NCBI GenBank assembly: GCA_030652315.1
Contig: JAUSAX010000079.1
Span: 42,882 to 106,881, forward strand
Direction: 5' to 3'
Origin: Afipia sp.
Lineage (GTDB): Bacteria > Pseudomonadota > Alphaproteobacteria > Rhizobiales > Xanthobacteraceae
DNA: 64,000 nt
Below the pieces are notes generated by a model. That model ran no database searches. It was given only the letters and a program-made list of their open reading frames with translations, and was not told where the DNA came from. Below are positions 45,744-56,218 of the stretch, in pieces; position 1 is the first letter of the stretch, and each line of letters begins with the position of its first letter. A program made the translations under genes and the position numbers.

Positions 45744-46513
45744 GGCGTCTTGCCATTGGTAAAGATGCTGACTGGCTGACCGACACGCAGGCTGTCCGGC
45801 TTGTTCGGCCGCGCCTGGATCAGATAGACCAGCTTGGATCGTTCATCGAGGCTGTAGATCACCGGCGGCGTGTATTCCGCCATGGTGGCGATGAAGTAGA
45901 CCTTCGCCGTGATATCGCCGGGGCAGCCGTCACATGTCACCCGCACGTCCTCGCCGACCTTGATCTTTGGCAGTTCGGGTTCCGGCACGAAGAAACGCAC
46001 CTTCATGTTCCCCGGCGGCAGGATCGAAATCACAGGACGCTGCGCCGCGACGGTTTCACCCTCGCGGAAGTAAATCTGCTGAATGGTGCCGGCGATGGGG
46101 GCCTTCATGCGCCGGCGTTCCAGCTTGGTCTGCGATGTGTTCACGCGCGCTTCGGCGACACGAAGATTCGCCAGCGCCGAATCGTAATTCGCCTGCGTGC
46201 CGGAGCCGGTCTTGCTCAGGGCCGCCGCACGCTCATAGGCCTGCTTTGCGTTGGCGAGCGTCGCATTGCTCTGGTTCAGATCGGCCTGCTGGAGATCGTC
46301 ATCCACCGCATAAAGCGCCGCACCAGCCTCGACATGATCGCCCTCGCGGACGTTGAGCTTGACGACGCGCCCCTGCTCATCCGGGCTGACGAAAATCATG
46401 TCGGCCTCGACCCATCCCTGATAGCCGGGATTTTTGGAATCCCAGCATCCGGCGAGCGATGCAGCGACGAGCAACAGCGCGACAGTCCGCGCAACGTTTC
46501 GCGACGCAATCAT
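45740..46513 (-). CDS. HlyD-family membrane-fusion lipoprotein
   Basis: The product is 257 aa. The N-terminus has a lipobox (VAASLAGCW) at about residue 23, so it is likely lipid-anchored in the inner membrane. WVEADMIFVSPDEQGRVVKL and EGDHVEAGAALYAVDD form the lipoyl-like half, a coiled hairpin spans about 75-130, and KAPIAGTIQQIYFREGETV is the second lipoyl half. It bridges the ABC exporter to an outer-membrane channel. It is shorter than most relatives, because the hairpin is short. Both gene borders overlap neighbours by four bases. Confidence 0.92.
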   Translation of the reverse strand: MIASRNVARTVALLLVAASLAGCWDSKNPGYQGWVEADMIFVSPDEQGRVVKLNVREGDHVEAGAALYAVDDDLQQADLNQSNATLANAKQAYERAAALSKTGSGTQANYDSALANLRVAEARVNTSQTKLERRRMKAPIAGTIQQIYFREGETVAAQRPVISILPPGNMKVRFFVPEPELPKIKVGEDVRVTCDGCPGDITAKVYFIATMAEYTPPVIYSLDERSKLVYLIQARPNKPDSLRVGQPVSIFTNGKTP

Positions 46514-47220
46514 GTCGCTCTCCCTTCATCAAAAATCAAATCGAGATGAACACGCAGCATCGCGGCAACATCGAGCGGCGCATGCTTGCCGAAAAGACCT
46601 TGCCAGATCACGGAAACAATCATCGGCCCGACAACAAGCTGCGGGAAGTCCGCCAGTCCAGGATTGCGGATTTCCCCGCGCGCGATTCCGTACTCGATCA
46701 GCTTGCGCATGCCGACGACGCCGCGCGCGATCACCTCGCGGTAATAGAACTCGGCGAGTTGCGGAAACCGCGTGCCTTCGGAAATGATCATCCGCACGAT
46801 GTCGGCGCGTTTCGTACCGATGACTTCGCGGGCGAACGTCTCGGCCAATGCTTCCATTGCCGCGCGTGCCGATCCCCCGCCCACGCCGATCGGCGGATTC
46901 GAAATCCGCACAATCAGCGGCCCGAGCGCTGTGCGCACCAGTTCCTGAAACAGCGCTTCCTTGTCCTTGAAGTGCAGATAGATCGTGCCCTTGGCAACGC
47001 CGGCGCGCTTGGCCACATCGTCGAGGCGGGTCGCGGCAAAGCCTTTCGCCGTGAACTCGTCGAGACCGGCAGCCACAATCGCCGCGCGGCGCTCCGTCGC
47101 GCCGACGGCGCGCTTCGATGGACGCGGATGCGCGGCACGATCAGCAGGCGAACGCGTTCTCGCTCCGCGCGCGGGCTTATCTTTGACGGGACGGGTGTCG
47201 ATCAACGGGCGCTTTGTCAT
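46510..47220 (-). CDS. TetR/AcrR family repressor of the exporter operon
   Basis: The product is 236 aa. A basic, Pro/Arg-rich N-terminal extension of about 40 residues precedes the HTH domain (RRAAIVAAGLDEFTAKGFAA, TRLDDVAKRAGVAKGTIYLHFKDKE in parts, about 44-92). The rest is helical ligand-binding domain. A perfect 32-bp palindrome starts four bases upstream of its start codon, so it very probably represses its own operon and is released by an exported compound. Confidence 0.94.
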   Translation of the reverse strand: MTKRPLIDTRPVKDKPARGARTRSPADRAAHPRPSKRAVGATERRAAIVAAGLDEFTAKGFAATRLDDVAKRAGVAKGTIYLHFKDKEALFQELVRTALGPLIVRISNPPIGVGGGSARAAMEALAETFAREVIGTKRADIVRMIISEGTRFPQLAEFYYREVIARGVVGMRKLIEYGIARGEIRNPGLADFPQLVVGPMIVSVIWQGLFGKHAPLDVAAMLRVHLDLIFDEGRAT

Positions 47221-47223
47221 ATC

Positions 47224-47255
47224 TTGAATATGACTGACTGGTCAGTCATATTCAA
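47224..47255. promoter_or_regulatory. perfect 32-bp palindromic TetR operator
   Basis: Fifteen-base arms TTGAATATGACTGAC and GTCAGTCATATTCAA around TG, ending just upstream of tetR. TGACTGACTGGTCAGTCA core resembles operators of AcrR/NemR-type TetR proteins that read TGACT half-sites. It is placed to block the promoter of the tetR-exporter operon. Confidence 0.88.
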
Positions 47256-47356
47256 TGGAAAAGTTTGACGCCTATTAAGCTACTGATTTATTGATGTTAT
47301 TCAGAAACGTTCAGAGGGTTTCCCGCCGCCGCGATGCCCGTAGCGGTGCCGGAAGC

Positions 47357-47746
47357 TCAACCCTTGGCGTCGCAGGCCCAGGCCCGAATGACGCATTCCT
47401 TGCCGCCGAAGGCGTAGCACTTCTTCATCGCTTCATTGAGCGCGCTCGAAATGCGCGGCGCGACGGCGTAGCCGTGCGGGCCGCAAGGCTTGGTCATATC
47501 GAGGGACAGCGCGGCACACGCACGTTTTATGGTCACGGCGGTGCAATCGCCCTTGCATTGCTTGAGAGCAGCCGCCCGCGCGCTCTGCTCGGCCGGATAG
47601 TCGAATGCCTGGCCATAAGCACCGCACTTGCCGATCGCCAGCGCGCCGGCTGCGGAAGCCGGTGTTGCGACGAGATCGGCGGCAAATGCTGAAACAAAAG
47701 CGACAATAAAAAACGCGCGAACCTGCGCGACGGTACGGTCGAACAA
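47357..47746 (-). CDS. secreted DUF4189 protein
   Basis: The product is 129 aa with a signal peptide ending near PASAAG (about residue 33). The mature part is about 96 aa with six or more Cys (GKCGAYG, QCKGDC, RACA, KPCG, KKCYAFGGKECVIRAWACD), suggesting a disulfide-bonded periplasmic or secreted protein. The spacing YGQAFDYPAEQSARAAALKQC is typical of DUF4189. Function unknown. It is transcribed separately, between the tetR operator and the cox-type operon end. Confidence 0.83.
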   Translation of the reverse strand: MFDRTVAQVRAFFIVAFVSAFAADLVATPASAAGALAIGKCGAYGQAFDYPAEQSARAAALKQCKGDCTAVTIKRACAALSLDMTKPCGPHGYAVAPRISSALNEAMKKCYAFGGKECVIRAWACDAKG

Positions 47747-47835
47747 AATCCCCTCCCCCGAGGCCTAACGGACTCACCTTAAGCAGGAGGGCGTTTCAAC
47801 TTGGTGAACGAAACGGAAAGGGCGTGTCCCAAACT

Positions 47836-49436
<1,601 letters not shown>

Positions 49437-49440
<4 letters not shown>

Positions 49441-50147
49441 GCCGCTGACTTCGTCTTGAGCGGCGCATCGGCGGGAAGCCGCAACCGCGCGGTGATCTCG
49501 GCCATGATGGCTACCGCGATCTCCGACGGCGATACTGCACCGATGTTGAGACCGATGGGTGCATGAATTCGTGCAAGGCTATCATCGCTCGCGCCTTGCT
49601 CTTTCAGCCGATCCACGCGCTTGGCATGGGTTTTCCGTGAGCCGAGCGCACCGATGTAGAAGCAATCCCGCTCAAGCGCATGCAGCAATGCCGGATCGTC
49701 GATCTTGGGATCGTGGGTCAGTGCGACAAACGCCGTGTAGCGGTCGATGTTGAGCGGCGGCAATGCGACATCGGGCCAATCCGCAAACAGGGGCACATCC
49801 GGGAAACGCTCCGGCGATGCAAAGGCCGTGCGCGGATCGACCACGTACACATCATAGTCCAGTGATTGCGCCAGCGGCGCCAGCGCCTGGCTGATATGAA
49901 CCGCGCCGATGATGACGAGCCGCGCGGTCGGAGCATAGACATTGAGAAACAGCTTCTTGCCATCGCTCTCGATCATGCCGCTTTTGCCCATGCGCAAGTG
50001 CCTGTCGAGTTCTTCATGCAGCGGATCGTTTGCAATATCCGCTGCCTTGATCAATCGCTGATCACCAGTGACAACATCGGTCACAACGACCACCGCCCGG
50101 CGCGCGGCGCGCTCGGCGTTCAGTTCGGCCAGCGTATTCTGTTTCAA
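49437..50147 (-). CDS. XdhC family protein with Rossmann domain (CoxF-like)
   Basis: The product is 236 aa. The C-terminal half has a nucleotide-binding fold (RLVIIGAVHISQALAPLAQSL, VYVVDPRTAFASPERF) and TAFVALTHDPKIDDPALLHALE, IGALGSRKTHAKR, matching the XdhC C-terminal domain. XdhC proteins hold molybdenum cofactor, help its sulfuration and insert it in the target enzyme. Its borders overlap both neighbours by four bases, so it is translated with the small XdhC_CoxI protein. Confidence 0.9.
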
Positions 50148-50473
50148 GAGTTACCCACCTTCTCGACGAAAACCCTGATTGTGCCGCCGCATGACAGCCC
50201 GACATTCCAGGCGGTTTCATCGGCGACACCGAACTCGAGCATCTTCGGCTTGCCGCTGGCGATGACGTCGAGCGCCTCGGTGACAACCGCACCCTCGACA
50301 CACCCGCCAGACACGGAGCCTAGAAACGTCCCGTCATCGCTGATCACGAGGCACGATCCCGCCGGGCGCGGCGCCGAGCCCCAGGTCTCAACCACAGTGG
50401 CGATAGCGACGCCATGGCCGGACTTCGTCCAGGTCTCGGCGGCTTTCAGGATGTCTTCGTCGCGGTTGAGCAT
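50144..50473 (-). CDS. XdhC_CoxI domain protein
   Basis: The product is 109 aa. It holds the motif GVAIATVVETWGSAPRPAGS near residue 20, then GSVSGGCVEGAVV and VGLSCGGTIRVFVE with conserved Cys residues, which is the N-terminal XdhC_CoxI half. Together with the next gene it makes up a split XdhC. It is in the cox-type operon 10 bases after coxE. Confidence 0.92.
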   Translation of the reverse strand: MLNRDEDILKAAETWTKSGHGVAIATVVETWGSAPRPAGSCLVISDDGTFLGSVSGGCVEGAVVTEALDVIASGKPKMLEFGVADETAWNVGLSCGGTIRVFVEKVGNS

Positions 50474-50483
50474 GGTGTGATCC

Positions 50484-51695
50484 TCAAGCTGCGGAGCGGG
50501 AATCGATACGCCGAGGCGGCTGACTGGACGACAGCGCGGCGATCAGCCCCTCCATCGACTTCAAGTTATGCACGGGACGGAATTCATCAACATGCGGCAA
50601 CATCATTTTGATGCCCTGCGCCTTCGCCTCGAAGCCCTCGAAGCGCAGCAGCGGGTTGAGCCAGATCAGGCGGCGGCAGGAGCGATGCAACCGGTCCATC
50701 TCGAATTCCAGCCGGGAATCGGCCTCGCGCTCCAGCCCGTCCGAGATCAGGAGCACCATGGCACCCTGCCCGAGCACACGGCGGCCCCACAGGTTGTTGA
50801 AATTGTGCAGCGAGGTCGCAATGCGCGTGCCACCGGCCCAGTCCTCGACGCTGCTTGAGCAGGCCGCCAGCGCCTCGTCGGGATCGCGTGCGCGCAAGGC
50901 CCGCGTCACATTGGTCAGCCGTGTGCCGAACAGGAACACCGAGACGCGCTTGCGCGCATCGGTGATCGCATGGAGGAATTGCAGGAACAGCCGGGTATAG
51001 TCCGTCATCGAGCCGGAAATATCGAGCAGCGCGACGATCGGCGCGGGCTTGTCGATGCGGCCGAGCCGCTGGAGTTTCACGATCTCGCCGCCAGTGCGGA
51101 GACTCCCGCGTAAAGTGCGCCGCAGATCAAGCCGCTGGCCTCGCGCATCCGGCTTGAAACGCCGCGTACGCAACTCGGCCTGCGGCAATTTCATCTGCGC
51201 GATGGCGCGTGTCACTTCGGCGATCTCGGCTGCGCTCATCTGCGCGAAGTCCTTGCGCTGCAAGACCTCGCGATCGGAGACCGAGAGTTGGACGTCCTTC
51301 TCCTCGATCTCTGGGCCCTCGATATTGCGGCTCTGGGAGAAGGCCTCCTGAACCCGCCGCGAGGCCGGTGGCGGAGGCTTATGCGCTTCGGGCGGCAGCG
51401 GGACCGAGTCGAGCATGCTTTCCGTGCCTTCGGCGCGGCGAAAGAACAGATCGAACGCCTGCGCGAACACCAGTGCGTGCTCGCGCCGCTTGACGAAAAT
51501 GGATTCGAGCGTCGTGAACAGATCCGCGCGGTTGCCGATGTCGATCAGCCGCATCGCTTTCAACGCATCGATCACCGCGCCCGGCCCAATCGGCAGACCG
51601 GCCACGCGCAGAGCGCGGGCAAATCCAATGACGTTGTCCGCGATCAATCCGGCCGCTGGGGTCTCGATGTCATTAGGCATCCTGTCACTCATCAT
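50484..51695 (-). CDS. coxE: VWA domain protein, CoxE-like
   Basis: The product is 403 aa from ATG 51695; nearby Met codons at 51692 and 51680 are alternatives. The C-terminal von Willebrand A domain keeps the MIDAS motif LLDISGSMTDYTR near residue 230, and LLISDGLE near residue 335. The N-terminal part has the helical region seen in CoxE. CoxE works with the AAA+ ATPase CoxD to assemble the molybdenum-copper site of CO dehydrogenase or related enzymes. It sits directly after coxD. Confidence 0.92.
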   Translation of the reverse strand: MMSDRMPNDIETPAAGLIADNVIGFARALRVAGLPIGPGAVIDALKAMRLIDIGNRADLFTTLESIFVKRREHALVFAQAFDLFFRRAEGTESMLDSVPLPPEAHKPPPPASRRVQEAFSQSRNIEGPEIEEKDVQLSVSDREVLQRKDFAQMSAAEIAEVTRAIAQMKLPQAELRTRRFKPDARGQRLDLRRTLRGSLRTGGEIVKLQRLGRIDKPAPIVALLDISGSMTDYTRLFLQFLHAITDARKRVSVFLFGTRLTNVTRALRARDPDEALAACSSSVEDWAGGTRIATSLHNFNNLWGRRVLGQGAMVLLISDGLEREADSRLEFEMDRLHRSCRRLIWLNPLLRFEGFEAKAQGIKMMLPHVDEFRPVHNLKSMEGLIAALSSSQPPRRIDSRSAA

Positions 51696-51714
51696 GACGA
51701 TTTCCGGATTGCGT

Positions 51715-52623
51715 TCACGCTGCCGGATCGTTGACGGCTTCCTTGATCACCTTGTCGAGCGCAGGCCCCTGCATGCGTCCGATGTCGTCCTGATACTTCA
51801 GCAGCGCGCCGAGTGTATCGCCCACCACCTGCGGCGTCAGCGAGCGGGCATCGAGTTCGGTCAACGCGGTCGCCCAGTCGATGGTCTCGGCCACACCCGG
51901 CACCTTGAACAGATCCTGTTCGCGCAGCGCCTGCACGAAGCCGACCACCTGCTGCGACAGCTTCGCGCTGATATTCGGCACGCGCGACTTGACGATAGCC
52001 AGTTCGCGCTCAGCGTTGGGATAATCGACCCAGTGATACAGGCAACGGCGCTTGAGCGCGTCATGGATTTCGCGGGTGCGGTTCGAGGTCACGATCACGA
52101 TGGGCGCCTGCGGCGCTTTCACCGTGCCGAACTCCGGGATCGTCACCTGGAAGTCGCTGAGAATTTCCAGCAAATAAGCCTCGAAGGCTTCATCCGCGCG
52201 GTCGAGTTCGTCGATCAGCAGCACGGGCGGTCCGGCGACATCCGGTTCCAAAGCCTGAAGCAGCGGACGCTTGATCAGATATTTTTCCGCGAAGACGTCC
52301 GCGGACAACTGCTCGCGGTCGGTTTCACCGCTGGCTTCCGCCAGCCGAATGGCGATCATCTGCGCCGCGCTGTTCCACTCATACACTGCGGATGCGACGT
52401 CGAGACCTTCATAGCATTGCAGACGGATCAGCTTGCGCCCGAGGGCTGCGCTCAAAACCTTGGCGATCTCGGTCTTGCCGACGCCAGCCTCGCCTTCGAG
52501 AAACAGCGGCCGGCCCATTCGCAGCGACAGATAGACCACCGTCGCCAGCGAGCGCTCCGCAAGATAGCCACGGCTGGTAAGCAGATCTAGCGTTGCATCG
52601 ACGGACGCCGGAATCTTGCTCAT
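51715..52623 (-). CDS. coxD: MoxR-type AAA+ ATPase, CoxD-like
   Basis: The product is 302 aa. Walker A GEAGVGKTEIAK (near residue 43), Walker B LLIDELDRAD and VIVTSNRTREIHDALKRRC (sensor 1 and Arg finger region) are present. CoxD of Oligotropha is thought to partly unfold the apo-enzyme so that sulfur and copper can be inserted. Here it lies between coxM and coxE, as in known cox operons. Confidence 0.93.
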   Translation of the reverse strand: MSKIPASVDATLDLLTSRGYLAERSLATVVYLSLRMGRPLFLEGEAGVGKTEIAKVLSAALGRKLIRLQCYEGLDVASAVYEWNSAAQMIAIRLAEASGETDREQLSADVFAEKYLIKRPLLQALEPDVAGPPVLLIDELDRADEAFEAYLLEILSDFQVTIPEFGTVKAPQAPIVIVTSNRTREIHDALKRRCLYHWVDYPNAERELAIVKSRVPNISAKLSQQVVGFVQALREQDLFKVPGVAETIDWATALTELDARSLTPQVVGDTLGALLKYQDDIGRMQGPALDKVIKEAVNDPAA

Positions 52624-52656
52624 GCTGACACGGACTCCAAACTCAGGTCTTGAAAC

Positions 52657-53463
52657 TCAGCTCTTCGCGGTCGCGGCTTCCACGGCACGGCGCGCGAGCA
52701 CACCGATGAGATGCGCGCGATATTCGGCGCTGCCGTGAATGTCGCTGTTGAGGCCGTCGGCGGATACCGCCAAACCGTCGAGCGATTTCGGCGAGAATCG
52801 CTTCTTCAGCGCTTCCTCGAATTCCGTGGCGCGGAACACGCCGTCGCCACCCGCGCCGGTCACCGCGACGCGGACGTCCGACGGACGCCGTGCGACGAAC
52901 ACGCCGACCAGCGCGTAGCGCGAGGCCTGATTGCGGAATTTCTGATACGCGGCCTTCTTCGGCAGCGGAAACATCACGCGGGTGATGATCTCGTCCGGCT
53001 CCAGTGCGGTGGTGAACAGGCCCTGGAAGAATTCCTCCGGCTTCAGGCGGCGCTTGTTGGTGACGATGGTCGCGCCTAGCGCCATGACTGCTGCGGGATA
53101 ATCAGCGGTCGGGTCGTTGTTGGCGAGCGAACCGCCGATGGTGCCCTTGTGGCGAACAGCGGGATCGCCGATCAGGCCGGCAAGCTCCGCAAGCGCGGGG
53201 ATCGCCTCGCCGACAACAGCGGAGTTCGCAACTTCAGCATGGGTCGCGGTCGCGCCGATCACCAGATTGCGGCCCTTCATCTCGATGCCGTTGAGGCCTT
53301 CGATGTGACTGAGGTCGACCAGATGCGGCGGGTTGGCGAGCCGCTGTTTCATCACCGGCACCAGCGTGTGGCCGCCGGCGATCAGCTTGGCGTCTTCATT
53401 CTTGACGAGAAGATTGGCGGCCTGCCGCACAGTCCCCGGACGATGATACTTGAAGTCGTACAT
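52657..53463 (-). CDS. coxM: FAD-binding medium subunit, CoxM-like
   Basis: The product is 268 aa from ATG 53463 with AAGGACAG before it. FAD motifs AKLIAGGHTLVPVMKQRL (about 31-48) and TIGGSLANNDPTADYPAA (about 109-126) are intact, as is the C-terminal ILARRAVEAA helix. Medium subunits carry electrons from the iron-sulfur centres to the final acceptor. Only 26 bases separate it from coxS; the large catalytic subunit gene normally found with these two is not here. Confidence 0.93.
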   Translation of the reverse strand: MYDFKYHRPGTVRQAANLLVKNEDAKLIAGGHTLVPVMKQRLANPPHLVDLSHIEGLNGIEMKGRNLVIGATATHAEVANSAVVGEAIPALAELAGLIGDPAVRHKGTIGGSLANNDPTADYPAAVMALGATIVTNKRRLKPEEFFQGLFTTALEPDEIITRVMFPLPKKAAYQKFRNQASRYALVGVFVARRPSDVRVAVTGAGGDGVFRATEFEEALKKRFSPKSLDGLAVSADGLNSDIHGSAEYRAHLIGVLARRAVEAATAKS

Positions 53464-53489
53464 GAGCTGTCCTTCGGGAAAGTCGTCGA

Positions 53490-53975
53490 TTACGCGAGAT
53501 CGGATTTGGCCATCGCCTTGGCGCCGGCCGCAATCGACAGCACGATGTTCTGATAACCTGTGCAGCGGCACAGATTGCCTTCAAGTTCTTCGCGGATGAC
53601 GTGATCGCTGAGATCGTGGCCCTTGCGGTGCACGAGATCGACCGCAGTCATGATCATGCCCGGAGTACAGAAGCCGCACTGCAGCCCATGATGTTCGCGG
53701 AAGGCCTCCTGCATCGGATGCAGCGGCGCGCCATCGGCAGCAAGGCCCTCAATGGTTGTCACATTATGACCGTCCGCCATCACCGCCAGGGTTGTGCAGG
53801 ACTTCACGGCCTTGCCGTCGAGATGAACGACACAGGCCCCGCACTGCGATGTGTCGCAGCCGACGTGGGTCCCGGTCAGACGAAGCTGCTCACGCAAGAA
53901 CTGGACGAGCAGCGTGCGCGAATCGACCTTACCCGTCACAGGATTGCCGTTCACGATCAGTGAAATCTTGGCCAT
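53490..53975 (-). CDS. coxS: [2Fe-2S] small subunit, CoxS-like
   Basis: The product is 161 aa from ATG 53975 (MAKISL). Plant-type cluster Cys are in [21 protein letters not shown] (two pieces, about 42-62), and the second cluster in [10 protein letters not shown] and [10 protein letters not shown] near residues 102 and 137. The subunit passes electrons from molybdenum to FAD in xanthine-dehydrogenase-type enzymes such as CO dehydrogenase. No large subunit follows. Confidence 0.95.
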   Translation of the reverse strand: MAKISLIVNGNPVTGKVDSRTLLVQFLREQLRLTGTHVGCDTSQCGACVVHLDGKAVKSCTTLAVMADGHNVTTIEGLAADGAPLHPMQEAFREHHGLQCGFCTPGMIMTAVDLVHRKGHDLSDHVIREELEGNLCRCTGYQNIVLSIAAGAKAMAKSDLA

Positions 53976-54185
53976 CAACACTCTCTTGTTTTCGGCTTGG
54001 CGCCCAAGGCTTAGACAGAAGGCTTTGGACACAAGTTTCGCAGCGCCGCATGGCGCGACGCAAAACGCGTTTAAAATGGTTCCAAATTCATAATATGGGC
54101 CATTGCGGCAATGAGCAACCTCACCGCACCGCGCTTCCGGACAAGAAGGCTTGATTTGTGCGGGGAGCTGATATGCCGAACGGGC

Positions 54186-54635
54186 TCAGCCCGCTTTCAC
54201 CGCGTCTGCGAACTTCGCGAAGAATTCATCGGCCAGCTTCTTGGCCGAGCCGTTAATCAGTCGCTGACCGAGCTGTGCCAGCTTGCCGCCGATCTGGGCC
54301 TCGACATTATAGCTCAGCAGTGTGCCGCCATCCTTTTCCGCCAGCGCTACCGTGGCTCCGCCCTTGGCGAATCCGGCGACGCCGCCCTCGCCCTCGCCGG
54401 AGATCTTGTAGCTGTTCGGCGGATCAAAATCGCTCAGGGTGACCTTGCCCTTGAAGCGCGCGGACACCGGCCCGACCTTCATCTTGGCGACGGCCTGAAA
54501 CTGGTTGTCCCCGGCCCGCTCCAATTCCTCGCAGCCTGGAATACAGGCTTTCAGAACAGCCGGATCGTTGAGCTTTTCCCAGACCACTTCACGAGAAGCA
54601 GGAAGCTGCACCTCACCCGTCATCGTCATTGCCAT
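54186..54635 (-). CDS. coxG: CoxG-like SRPBCC protein (CO dehydrogenase subunit G)
   Basis: The product is 149 aa from ATG 54635 with GGAGG before it. MTMTGEVQLPASREVVWEKL and ACIPGCEELER at residues about 30-45 are typical of CoxG, a START-like fold protein that anchors the enzyme to the membrane or helps assembly. The C-terminus contains NVEAQIGGKLAQLGQRLING. It leads the cox-type operon, separated from coxS by about 210 bases. Confidence 0.9.
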   Translation of the reverse strand: MAMTMTGEVQLPASREVVWEKLNDPAVLKACIPGCEELERAGDNQFQAVAKMKVGPVSARFKGKVTLSDFDPPNSYKISGEGEGGVAGFAKGGATVALAEKDGGTLLSYNVEAQIGGKLAQLGQRLINGSAKKLADEFFAKFADAVKAG

Positions 54636-54837
54636 GTGCAAGCCTCCTTCATTCGATAGCCGCATCCCGCGGCCCTGCCGGTCTCAATTAGGATACAGCG
54701 TCCGCAAAGGAAAGGGTACCGTACGGGAAGGAGCGTTGCAAAAACATCGAACAGCAACCCCCGTCGTGTTGCAGTGCTTTCGGCGAGCGTATCGCGCTAT
54801 TGGCAGGCGTCGGAGCCTTGGATAGGGTCCGCGCATC

Positions 54838-56193
54838 ATGAGTTCTTCCCTGCCTCCCCTGCTCGCACCTTTGCTGTCGAGCGCCGCCATGCGCACTGTG
54901 TGCGACGATGAAGTGTATCTGCAGCATATGCTGGACTTTGAGCATGCCCTCGCGCGCGCTGAAGCAGCCGTCGGCATTATTCCAGCCAGCGCCGTCGTCA
55001 GCATCGCGAAAGCCTGTCATGCCGAATCGTTCGACCGCGCGGCGCTTGCCGAAGCGGCGGTACACGCCGGAAATCTCGCCATTCCGCTGGTGAAAATGCT
55101 GACTGCGAAGGTCGCCGGCGCGGATCCTTCCGCCGCGCGCTATGTGCATTGGGGCGCGACCAGCCAGGACGTGATCGACACTGCGACAATGCTGGGCCTG
55201 CGTGCCGCCATCAACGCCCTGATCACGGACCTCGACCGCGCTATTACGGGGTTTGCCCGGATGGCGGTCCAGCATCGCGAGACGGCGGTGGTCGCGCGTA
55301 CATGGCTGCAGCACGCCCTGCCGATGCCCTTCGGATTGAAGCTGGCTGAGTACGCAGCTGCGCTGCATCGTTCGCGCGGACGGCTGAAGCGCCTACGCCG
55401 CGAAACGCTGGCCCTGCAATTTGGCGGTGCAGCCGGAACGCTTGCCGCTTTGGGCGACAACGGTCTCAAGGTCGCTGAGCAATTGGCCAATGAATTGTCG
55501 CTGCCGCTGCCGGATGCGCCGTGGCATACGCATCGCGACCGAATCGCGGATGTGGCAACAACCCTGGCCATTCTCACAGGCACCTGCGGCAAAATCGCCC
55601 GCGACGTGTCGCTGATGATGCAGACCGATGTCGCGGAGGCCTTCGAGCCTGCGGGCGAAGGCCGCGGCGGATCATCGACAATGCCGCACAAGCGCAACCC
55701 TGTGGCCGCGGCACGTGTGCTGGCGGCGGCGACAATGGCGCCGAATCTGGCGGCGACGATTCTTGCTGCTCAGGTTCAGGATCATGAACGCAGCGCCGGC
55801 CCCTGGCATGCCGAGTGGCCGACATTGCCGACGCTGCAACTGGTGACGTCGGGAGCGCTCTCCGCTATCGCCGAGATCGCCGAAGGACTCGAAGTCGATG
55901 CCGCGCGTATGCGCGCGAATCTCGACATGACCCAGGGTCTCGTCATGGCCGAGGCCGTATCAATGGCGCTGGCGGAAAAGATCGGCAAAGGCGAAGCCCA
56001 TCACATCGTCGAGGCAGCAAGCCGCAAGACGATCGAGACCCGGCGGCATCTGCGCAGCGTCCTCGCGGAAGATGCCCGCGTCACCACCCACATCGACACC
56101 GATACGCTCGAACGCCTGTTCGACCCGATGGCCTATCAGGGCGTCGCGCAAACGCTGATCGACCGGCTGCTGGCGTCGCTGGACAGCGAATAA
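54838..56193 (+). CDS. pcaB: 3-carboxy-cis,cis-muconate cycloisomerase
   Basis: The product is 451 aa. It belongs to the fumarase/aspartase superfamily: signature GGSSTMPHKRNPVAA near residue 281, TSQDVIDTA near residue 108 and a catalytic His/Ser region. The length and the following pcaD and pcaC genes identify PcaB, which closes 3-carboxymuconate to the lactone in the protocatechuate branch of the beta-ketoadipate pathway. The gene starts an operon divergent from coxG. No pcaQ-type regulator is in the window. Confidence 0.94.
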   Translation: MSSSLPPLLAPLLSSAAMRTVCDDEVYLQHMLDFEHALARAEAAVGIIPASAVVSIAKACHAESFDRAALAEAAVHAGNLAIPLVKMLTAKVAGADPSAARYVHWGATSQDVIDTATMLGLRAAINALITDLDRAITGFARMAVQHRETAVVARTWLQHALPMPFGLKLAEYAAALHRSRGRLKRLRRETLALQFGGAAGTLAALGDNGLKVAEQLANELSLPLPDAPWHTHRDRIADVATTLAILTGTCGKIARDVSLMMQTDVAEAFEPAGEGRGGSSTMPHKRNPVAAARVLAAATMAPNLAATILAAQVQDHERSAGPWHAEWPTLPTLQLVTSGALSAIAEIAEGLEVDAARMRANLDMTQGLVMAEAVSMALAEKIGKGEAHHIVEAASRKTIETRRHLRSVLAEDARVTTHIDTDTLERLFDPMAYQGVAQTLIDRLLASLDSE

Positions 56194-56218
56194 CAACAAG
56201 AATTCACGGAGAATACAC

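Noticed and set aside
52657..53975. A hidden or frameshifted coxL between coxS and coxM
   Set aside because: Only 26 bases lie between the two genes and no frame on either strand shows molybdopterin-binding large-subunit motifs.
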